A stretch of 14,887 bases of DNA from JACORV01 sp041484135 (GTDB lineage Bacteria > Gemmatimonadota > Gemmatimonadetes > Gemmatimonadales > JACORV01): the NCBI GenBank assembly GCA_041484135.1, contig JBGPHD010000067.1:1-14887 (forward strand), in the 5' to 3' direction. The notes beneath the pieces are model-generated. The model searched no databases, was not told where the DNA came from, and saw only the letters and a program-made list of their open reading frames with translations. Position numbers and translations under genes: made by a program. The first letter of the stretch is position 1. The number at the start of each line of letters is the position of its first letter. Positions 1-5,032 of the stretch are shown here, in pieces.

Positions 1-992
1 ATGTGGGCGACCTCGTGCAGGATCGTGGAGAGCCGGCCGAGCCGCTGCGGCAGGGTCGGCCGTTCGCGGAAGATGAAGCGGTCCTCGTTGAAAAAGACCG
101 CGCCCGGGTGCTCCATCCCCCCGAACGGGAACGCCGGCGCGAGGACGAAGGCGAACTTCTCGAACGGATAGGGCCGCGCGAAGTACAGCTCCATCCAGCC
201 CAGCGCGCGGTGGTTCGCGGCCAGCAGCGAGTCGAGGTCCGCCTCCCGCGCGCGGGACCGCCTGACGTACGCATCGATGGTGCGGCCGTTCACCGTGCTG
301 CTCGCCCGGCGCCAGGGGCCGGCGGCGAACGCGATGAGGTAAGTGCTGAGGGGCCGGGTCTCCGTGAAGTGATGCGTGACGGCCGTGCCCCCACTGTCCG
401 CAGCGGCCTCCGAGCCGTTGGCGACCGCGGTCCAGCCCCGGGGGGTCGTCAGCGTGAGGCTCACACGCGCCTTGAGATCGGGCTGGTCGAAGCACGGGAA
501 GAGCTGGTTGGCGTCGGCGGGAACGAGGAGCGTGTAGAGGTAGTCGCTGCTGTCGGCGGGGTCGTGGAAGCGGATGATGCTGGCGCCGGAGGGAGCGATC
601 TCGCTCACGAATGCGGCTTCGAACCGGTTCTCGCCGGGAATGAGCATCGCCGCGGGGACCAGGATATGCGCGCCGTTCGCGATGCCCGGCGGCAGGGGGC
701 GGCCGTTGATGGCGGCGGTGAGGAGGCGCCGGCCGCGGAAGTCGAGCACGAGGTCGCCGGCGCCGGAGCGGGTGAACCGCACCGCGACCATGCCCGTCGC
801 GCTGTCGAGCGCCGTGACGTCGAGGCTCAGCGCATAACGTACGTCGCCGATGGTGCGGGCGCGGTGCTCGGCCAGCGCGTGCGAGACGCCGCGGCCGAGG
901 AAGGTCTCAAGCGAGTCCGCGCCCGGTCGGCGCGCGGGGCCGGCGGCGGCGCCCCATGCCAGCAGCGCCGCCACGAAAGTCATCGGTGGCAT
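1..992 (-). CDS. Exported M1-family zinc metallopeptidase (aminopeptidase N-like), partial
   Basis: The reading frame runs on the minus strand from ATG at 992 out through the left edge, so about 330 N-terminal residues are present. It starts with a short hydrophobic signal-like stretch (MTFVAALLAWGAAAG). An M1 N-terminal beta domain follows, with the family hallmark FPCFDQPDLKA, then TYLIAFAAGPW. The substrate-recognition motif is GGMEH (residues 291-295), a variant of GAMEN. The zinc motif HEVAH (residues 326-330, bases 3-17) is the last thing before the edge. The second zinc-ligand Glu and the catalytic Tyr would lie outside. Family knowledge: such enzymes release N-terminal residues from peptides, here probably in the periplasm or outside. 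The start lies 40 bp after the DUF1854 stop on the same strand, so co-transcription is possible. No strong Shine-Dalgarno is visible; ATG at 983 is an in-frame alternative. Confidence 0.9.
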   Translation of the reverse strand, partial: MPPMTFVAALLAWGAAAGPARRPGADSLETFLGRGVSHALAEHRARTIGDVRYALSLDVTALDSATGMVAVRFTRSGAGDLVLDFRGRRLLTAAINGRPLPPGIANGAHILVPAAMLIPGENRFEAAFVSEIAPSGASIIRFHDPADSSDYLYTLLVPADANQLFPCFDQPDLKARVSLTLTTPRGWTAVANGSEAAADSGGTAVTHHFTETRPLSTYLIAFAAGPWRRASSTVNGRTIDAYVRRSRAREADLDSLLAANHRALGWMELYFARPYPFEKFAFVLAPAFPFGGMEHPGAVFFNEDRFIFRERPTLPQRLGRLSTILHEVAH

Positions 993-1032
993 GCGGTCAA
1001 TGATGGATGACCGGCCTTCCGAAGGCCAGCCG

Positions 1033-1554
1033 CTAGTCCACGAACACCCAGAGCAGCGCCCGGCTCTCCCTGTCCAGGGCGGCGGGATCCCGGAAGTGAT
1101 AGAGGTCGCCCGCCACGTCGCGGATCAACAGGCCGCCGTGCGGCAGCGAGCGCGGCCATTCGTCGAGCCGGGTCTGGAACGACCGCGGCCCCTGGCGCGT
1201 CTCCACCGTCCAGTGCCGGACCTCCACCTCCTCCTCCACCGCGACGACCCGGGTCACCTCCAGCACGAACCCGGCGACCACGAGCGCCTCCTCGAGCGCG
1301 ACGCGCGAGACGGGATCGAGGGAGGCGGCGTCCTCGATCAGCGCCAACTCCTCCTCGTCCTCGTCCCGGAGCGAAAGGAACCGCGCCGGCTCGGTCCAGG
1401 GGAACGCCGGACGCACCCACACCGCGTGCGACCGGCCCTCGCGCTGCGCCGTGAGCCGCCCGTCCGCCTGGCGCGCCAGCGCCAGCCCCGCGTGCCGCGG
1501 GCCCCCCGCCCCCTCGCCAGGCGAGCGCTCCCGTTCGAACAGTGCTTCCGTCAT
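1033..1554 (-). CDS. DUF1854 family protein, partner of the upstream ABC transporter
   Basis: 173 residues, acidic and cytoplasmic, with no signal or membrane segment. The central part follows the DUF1854 pattern as I know it: FPWTEPARFLSLRD near residues 51-64, a run of Glu/Asp with IEDAASLDP, an F-x-L-x-V-T-R-V segment, the W-T-V-E-T-R-Q-G strand near two thirds of the length, and a LLIRDVAGDLYHF-x-D ending with LDRESRALL. Function is unknown. From memory, members are encoded next to an ABC transporter of the same type as here and carry the label 'cyanophycin metabolism-associated'. No cyanophycin synthetase is seen in this window. The gene begins 13 bp after the ABC stop and has a very strong Shine-Dalgarno (AAGGAGGT, 3 nt before ATG), overlapping the intercistronic gap, so the two are almost certainly one operon. 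It may be a regulatory or accessory subunit of the transporter; that is inference. Confidence 0.82.
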   Translation of the reverse strand: MTEALFERERSPGEGAGGPRHAGLALARQADGRLTAQREGRSHAVWVRPAFPWTEPARFLSLRDEDEEELALIEDAASLDPVSRVALEEALVVAGFVLEVTRVVAVEEEVEVRHWTVETRQGPRSFQTRLDEWPRSLPHGGLLIRDVAGDLYHFRDPAALDRESRALLWVFVD

Positions 1555-1567
1555 GCGACCTCCTTCC

Positions 1568-3838
1568 TCATTGGAGCTGCATCTGCAGCTCGACCAGGCG
1601 CCGGTACGTGCCGTCCGGATGCTGCATCAACTCGTGATGGGTCCCGCACTCCGTGAGGCAGCCGTCCTCGATCACGAAGAGCCGCGACGCCTTCCGCAGC
1701 GTCGAGAGCCGGTGCGCGATGGCGAACACCGTGCGCCCGGCGATGAGCCGCTCGAGCGCCTGCTGGATCTCCCGCTCCGTCTCCGTGTCCACGCTGCTCG
1801 TCGCCTCGTCGAGGACGAGGATCTGCGGGTCGTGCAACACCGCCCGCGCGATCGAGACCCGCTGCCGCTCCCCGCCCGACAGCGTCTGCCCCCGCTCGCC
1901 CACCACGGTGTCGTACCCGTGCTGGAGCTTGCAGATGAAGTCGTGCGCGTTCGCCGCCTTGGCCGCCGCGACCACCTCGGCGAGCCCGGCCTCGGGAAGG
2001 CCGTAGCGGATGTTCTCCAGCACCGTCCCGTGGAACAGGTACGGGTCCTGGAGCACCATGCCGATCTGTCGGCGGTAGTGCCCACTGTCCAAGACCCGCA
2101 CGTCCACGCCATCCACCAGCACCCGGCCGCCGGTGACGTCGTAGAAACGGGCGATCAGGGAGACGAGCGTGGACTTGCCGCCCCCCGAGGGCCCCACCAG
2201 GCCGATCAGCTCGCCCGGTGCGACGTCGAAGTTCACGCCCTTCAGTACCTGCCGGACGCCGTCGTAGCCGAAGGTCACGTTCTCGAACGTCACGCGGCCC
2301 TTGACCGGCTCGAGCCGCACCGGATCGCCCACGTCGGTGATGTCGGGCTCGGTGTCGAGCACCTCGAAGACCCGGTGCGCCGACGTGGTGGCACGGTTCA
2401 TCGTGCGGGCCACCTGCCCGATCACCTCGATGGGCGCCACGAACATCGTGGTGTAGAGCAGGAACGAGACGAACGTCCCCGCCGAGAGCGCCGCGCCGCT
2501 GCCTAACAGCCTCGGCACCGCGAACGCCCACACCACCACCGTGGTGCCGTGGACCCCGAGCATCAGCACCGGCCAGAACGTGGTCCAGAGCCCGTGGATC
2601 CGGTTGAACTCCCGCGTCACGTCGTCGTTGTGCTCCCCGAAGCGCCGGACCTCGCGCGCCTCCTGGTTGAAGGCCTTCACCACCCGCACGCCCGGGATGG
2701 TGTCCGAGAGCACGTCCGTCACGCGCGACCACTTGCGCCACGCGCGCAGGCAGAGCCGCGCCAGGGCCTCGCCGTAGCGGTAGATCGCCCAGCAGAAGAC
2801 CGGCACCGGCAGCGTCATCACCAGGCCGAGCCGCCAGTCCAGGGTGAGCAGCACCGCCGAGAGGCCGACCAGCATCACCAATGACAGCGACACGTCCACC
2901 ACGCCGAAGGCCAGGAAGTCCCACAGCCGGTCGGTGTCCGACGAGACGCGCGTGATGAGCCCGCCCGTCCGCTTGCGCGCGAAGAACGCCAGGCTGAGCC
3001 GCTGCAAGTGCTCGTACAGCTCGCCACGGAGGTCGCGCGCGACCCACTCGCCGAGGACGGCGAGGAGCCGGAGCCGCACCACCGCCGCGCCCTGGCGGAC
3101 CAGGTAGACCAACGCCATGGCCGAGACCGCGAGCCACGCGATGGCGGTCGCGCGAGCGGCGGGCACCGCACCGGTCTGCGCCGGACGGATCACGCGGTCG
3201 ATGAGGTAGCCCGCGAGATACGGCGGCACGAGGCTCACGCCGGTGATCACCACCGCGGCGCCCATCCCCCACGCGAGGGGAACACGGTACGGCCGGAGAT
3301 AGCCCAGCAACCGGCGCAGCACCGCCGTGTCCCGGCCCGCGACGAGCGCCTGCGCGTCACGGATCGGGCGCGCCACGCCGTCGGCGTAGAGGGCGTCCGG
3401 ATCGTCGGAGGTGGGCGCGCGACCTTCGAGCGCCTCCTCGAGCACGAACCGGAGGTTCTCCACCGCGCCCCGCTGGCGGTGCGTGAAGCGCAGCACCGCG
3501 AGCGGCGGGTCCCCCGGCGCCCCGACCAGCGTCAGCGTGCTGGCGGAGAGGCCGGGCGCCTCGTGCACCACGGTGATGCGCGCCCGCTCGAACGTCCGCA
3601 CGTCCCACGACCAGTCATCGGGGACGCGGCGCGCGAGCGCGACGTGCCGGGGGCCCAGGGCCAGCCACGATTCGGTGAGCCGGAGGGCGTGGTCGAGGTC
3701 CACCAGCGCGTAGAGCTGCACCGGGTCGCCGTCCATCGCCTGTTCGATGCGCCGGCGCAACTCGGCCGGCAGGCGCGATGGCTGGCCCGTGTAGCGGGCG
3801 ATGATGTCGCGATTCGTGTCGAGCAACGAGCTATCCAT
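1568..3838 (-). CDS. ABC transporter, fused permease and ATPase with N-terminal extension (DUF1854-associated type)
   Basis: 756 residues from ATG 3838. Residues 1 to about 172 are a cytoplasmic extension, strand-rich and ending in an amphipathic helix (FVLEEALEGR), which could be PH-like. A six-helix type-1 exporter membrane domain follows (about 180-480). The C-terminal ATPase has every motif: Walker A GPSGGGKST (549-557), Q-loop LQDPYLF, signature LSGGE (653-657), Walker B ILVLDE (to 678), D-loop SSVD and H-loop His709. The half-transporter should work as a dimer; its substrate is unknown. DUF1854 partners are, in my memory, linked to cyanophycin metabolism. The frame is open back to 4015, and ATG 3865 is possible, but that codon sits directly on the terminator U-tract. 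ATG 3838 has GGGGA 8 nt upstream and is preferred. Downstream DUF1854 is co-transcribed. Upstream lies a structured leader with a small ORF. Confidence 0.92.
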   Translation of the reverse strand: MDSSLLDTNRDIIARYTGQPSRLPAELRRRIEQAMDGDPVQLYALVDLDHALRLTESWLALGPRHVALARRVPDDWSWDVRTFERARITVVHEAPGLSASTLTLVGAPGDPPLAVLRFTHRQRGAVENLRFVLEEALEGRAPTSDDPDALYADGVARPIRDAQALVAGRDTAVLRRLLGYLRPYRVPLAWGMGAAVVITGVSLVPPYLAGYLIDRVIRPAQTGAVPAARATAIAWLAVSAMALVYLVRQGAAVVRLRLLAVLGEWVARDLRGELYEHLQRLSLAFFARKRTGGLITRVSSDTDRLWDFLAFGVVDVSLSLVMLVGLSAVLLTLDWRLGLVMTLPVPVFCWAIYRYGEALARLCLRAWRKWSRVTDVLSDTIPGVRVVKAFNQEAREVRRFGEHNDDVTREFNRIHGLWTTFWPVLMLGVHGTTVVVWAFAVPRLLGSGAALSAGTFVSFLLYTTMFVAPIEVIGQVARTMNRATTSAHRVFEVLDTEPDITDVGDPVRLEPVKGRVTFENVTFGYDGVRQVLKGVNFDVAPGELIGLVGPSGGGKSTLVSLIARFYDVTGGRVLVDGVDVRVLDSGHYRRQIGMVLQDPYLFHGTVLENIRYGLPEAGLAEVVAAAKAANAHDFICKLQHGYDTVVGERGQTLSGGERQRVSIARAVLHDPQILVLDEATSSVDTETEREIQQALERLIAGRTVFAIAHRLSTLRKASRLFVIEDGCLTECGTHHELMQHPDGTYRRLVELQMQLQ

Positions 3839-3866
3839 GTTCGTGATCCCCAGGCGTTCGGGCATG

Positions 3867-3907
3867 AAAAACGGCCTTCCAGGTCTGCCGAAGCACCCAG
3901 AAGGCCG
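3867..3907 (-). terminator. Intrinsic terminator (attenuator) in the ABC transporter leader
   Basis: Read on the minus strand, CGGCCTTC (3907-3900) pairs perfectly with GAAGGCCG (3879-3872). The 20 nt between can add TGGGT/ACCTG (three Watson-Crick and two G-U pairs) and a GC/GC clamp around a TTCG tetraloop. Five T residues follow at once (3871-3867). This is a textbook Rho-independent terminator, yet it lies about 30 nt before the chosen start codon of the ABC gene rather than after a gene. It therefore most likely controls read-through into the operon. Confidence 0.8.
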
Positions 3908-3939
3908 GATCACGACATGGTCTCCGTGACTTCTAGGGT
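3895..3939 (-). promoter_or_regulatory. Candidate antiterminator pairing over the leader-ORF stop codon
   Basis: On the minus strand ACCCTAGAAG (3939-3930), which contains the TAG stop of the small leader ORF, is complementary to CTTCTGGGT (3903-3895) with one bulged T. The second segment overlaps the 5' arm of the terminator, so the two structures exclude each other. The ACCC part can alternatively be tied up by GGTC/GACC (3947-3944 with 3940-3937), which itself competes with CGACC/GGTCG (3955-3951 with 3947-3943). The pairings are read directly; the switching role is inference. Confidence 0.5.
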
Positions 3940-4064
3940 CTTCGACCTCGGGTCGTGGCGTCAGCGTCGCCGGTAACAGGCGACGCGGACAGGCGCACCA
4001 CGCCCTTCGCCGCAACGAAGAGCGGCAAGAGGATGGTGCGACGCTGGTAGGTCATCACGGACAT
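3933..4064 (-). CDS. Small leader ORF (43 aa), possible attenuation leader peptide
   Basis: ATG 4064 is preceded by AAAGGA 4 nt upstream; an in-frame ATG at 4082 lacks a Shine-Dalgarno and would give 49 residues. The peptide starts MSVMTYQRRTILLPLF and ends TTRGRRP, so it is basic with a short hydrophobic core. The first 37 codons have a G or C at the third position in all but five, as expected of real coding DNA here. The last block, CGA GGT CGA AGA, abruptly uses codons that are normally rare in GC-rich genomes, three of them for arginine. The ORF starts about 33 nt after the predicted transcription start and its stop lies 25 nt before the terminator stem. An 8-bp perfect hairpin (3964-3986, arms GCGTCGCC/GGCGACGC) lies inside it. 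I do not recognise the peptide. A regulatory role in translation-coupled attenuation is my inference; it could also be a fortuitous ORF. Confidence 0.5.
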   Translation of the reverse strand: MSVMTYQRRTILLPLFVAAKGVVRLSASPVTGDADATTRGRRP

Positions 4065-4103
4065 GTGTTCCTTTGGGGTCATCAGGAGTTGGACCGCGAA
4101 CCC

Positions 4104-4132
4104 AAGTTAAGAACTCGCATTGCTCCTCGCAA
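4104..4132 (-). promoter_or_regulatory. Sigma70-like promoter of the ABC/DUF1854 operon
   Basis: On the minus strand TTGCGA (4132-4127) is followed after exactly 17 nt by TAACTT (4109-4104). Expected transcription start is near 4097, giving a leader of about 260 nt before ATG 3838. It lies between the end of msrB and the small leader ORF. Confidence 0.6.
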
Positions 4133-4176
4133 GACTGCGGTGACGTTGCACATCGAACACGCCCGTCGGCCGCGCC

Positions 4177-4581
4177 TCACGCCGGCGCCTTGGGGTCGAG
4201 CTTCAGCGAAGCCGAGTTGATGCAGTAGCGCAGGCCGGTGGGCCGCGGGCCGTCGGGGAAGACGTGGCCCAGGTGCGCCCCGCAGCTCCCGCAATGCACC
4301 TCGGTGCGCTTCATGCCGTAGCTCGCGTCCGTCTGCTCCTCGACGTTCGCGGGCACGGCGGGTGCGAAGAAGCTCGGCCAGCCGGTGCCAGAGTCGAACT
4401 TGGTCTCCGAAGCGAACAACTCCGCGTCGCAGCAAACGCAGCGGTAGGTGCCCGCGTCGTGGCAGTCCCAGTAGACGCCGCTGAAGGCGCGCTCGGTGCC
4501 GTGCTGGCGGGCGACCCGGAACTGTTCGGGCGTGAGTTGGGCACGCCACTCGGCGTCGGACCTCTCGATCTTGTCGGTCAT
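4177..4581 (-). CDS. msrB: Peptide-methionine (R)-S-oxide reductase MsrB
   Basis: 134 residues, a stand-alone cytoplasmic MsrB of normal length. It reduces the R epimer of methionine sulfoxide in proteins, a repair step after oxidative damage. Visible features are FSGVYWDCHDAGTYRC near residues 33-48, the SGTGWPSF motif (64-71), the structural zinc ligands Cys48/Cys51 and Cys97/Cys100, HLGHVFPDG (103-111), and the catalytic cysteine Cys120 in RYCINSASL. Everything needed for activity is present. The start ATG 4581 has no usable Shine-Dalgarno. Instead TAACGT (4593-4588) lies 6 nt upstream, which fits a leaderless mRNA. It is divergent from the PadR gene. No fusion to MsrA is present. Confidence 0.97.
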   Translation of the reverse strand: MTDKIERSDAEWRAQLTPEQFRVARQHGTERAFSGVYWDCHDAGTYRCVCCDAELFASETKFDSGTGWPSFFAPAVPANVEEQTDASYGMKRTEVHCGSCGAHLGHVFPDGPRPTGLRYCINSASLKLDPKAPA

Positions 4582-4587
4582 GCCCTG

Positions 4588-4593
4588 ACGTTA
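4588..4593 (-). promoter_or_regulatory. -10-like hexamer of a leaderless start (msrB)
   Basis: On the minus strand TAACGT lies 6 nt before ATG 4581. This places the expected transcription start at the start codon. No -35 match is clear at 17-18 nt. Confidence 0.4.
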
Positions 4594-4642
4594 GATGACC
4601 CCGAGCGCGGACGCGAGGGTGCGCCACGTTGCAGGCTGCCGC

Positions 4643-4673
4643 TTGACGGGACCCGCTCGCGGCCGCTTATATA
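4643..4673 (+). promoter_or_regulatory. Promoter of the PadR-permease operon
   Basis: TTGACG (4643-4648) is followed after 19 nt by TATATA (4668-4673), or after 18 nt by TTATAT. Transcription should start near 4680, about 20 nt before the preferred ATG at 4700. The -10 element lies inside the left arm of the palindrome at 4669-4689. Confidence 0.65.
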
Positions 4674-4689
4674 TGGCATCGCCATATAT
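4669..4689 (+). promoter_or_regulatory. Palindromic operator, probable PadR binding site
   Basis: A perfect inverted repeat with 9-bp arms (ATATATGGC and GCCATATAT) separated by ATC. It covers the -10 element and expected start of the PadR-permease transcript and is sharply AT-rich against its surroundings. PadR-family repressors commonly bind such palindromes in their own promoter, so negative autoregulation is the simplest reading. Confidence 0.65.
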
Positions 4690-4699
4690 GGGGACAACA

Positions 4700-5032
4700 A
4701 TGACCGGCCGGGCCTGGCAGAAGGGCAGCGCCGAGCTGCTGATCCTCTCCCTCCTCGAGCACGAGCCGCGCCACGGCTATGACCTCAGCAAACTGATCGA
4801 GGCGCGCTCGGGCGGAGTGCTCCGTTTCCACGTCGCCTCGCTCTATCCCCTGCTCTACCGGCTCGAGCGGCGCCGCTGGATCGGGGGCCGGTGGGTCGAG
4901 AAGGCGGGACAGCGGCGCCGGCGTTACTACCGTCTCACCGCCGACGGTCGCCGGGTGCTGGAGACCAAGCGACGTGACTGGCGCACCTTCGCCCAGGCGA
5001 TCGGCGGGATCGTGGGGGTGGAATATGCCTGA
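4700..5032 (+). CDS. PadR-family transcriptional regulator
   Basis: 110 residues, the short PadR form: one winged-helix DNA-binding domain plus a short C-terminal helix. The family pattern is clear: KGSAELLILSLLEHEPRHGYDLSKLIE, the recognition helix region ASLYPLLYRLERRRWI, and the wing RRRRYYRLTADGRRVL. ATG 4700 is chosen because GGGGA lies 5 nt upstream. ATG 4688 falls inside the operator, and starts further up at 4673 or 4595 would precede the likely transcription start. The stop overlaps the permease start by 8 bp (ATGCCTGA), so translation is coupled. Gene pairs of PadR with an ADOP permease are common in Acidobacteriota and Gemmatimonadota. The effector is unknown. Confidence 0.93.
   Translation: MTGRAWQKGSAELLILSLLEHEPRHGYDLSKLIEARSGGVLRFHVASLYPLLYRLERRRWIGGRWVEKAGQRRRRYYRLTADGRRVLETKRRDWRTFAQAIGGIVGVEYA

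Larger units (their letters stand above)
3839..4176 (-). other. 338-nt intergenic region between msrB and the ABC gene
   Basis: No full-size gene fits here. It holds the promoter (4132-4104), the small leader ORF (4064-3933), an internal 8-bp hairpin (3964-3986), competing short stems at 3955-3937, and the terminator (3907-3867). The long forward ORF across this stretch is an antisense shadow of the ABC gene. Confidence 0.75.

Noticed and set aside
3..2506. Long forward-strand ORFs (3-1010, 850-1656, 1451-2506)
   Set aside because: They are rich in Arg/His/Pro/Glu without any domain pattern and lie antisense to the M1, DUF1854 and ABC genes, whose frames contain all recognisable motifs.
1551..3272. 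573-residue minus-strand ORF overlapping the ABC gene
   Set aside because: It is the ABC gene read in another frame; the composition is Gly/Arg/Ala-rich and the ABC motifs are in the other frame.
3928..3960. Guanidine-I (ykkC) riboswitch on the plus strand, prompted by CTAGGG followed by a pyrimidine-rich stretch
   Set aside because: The other conserved ykkC segments are missing and no plus-strand gene follows; the sequence is better explained as the antisense of the leader-ORF stop and its hairpins.
3838..4015. ABC transporter start at 4015 or 3865
   Set aside because: The extra residues show no conserved pattern, the 4015 start lies inside the small ORF region, and 3865 abuts the terminator T-tract; 3838 has its own GGGGA site.
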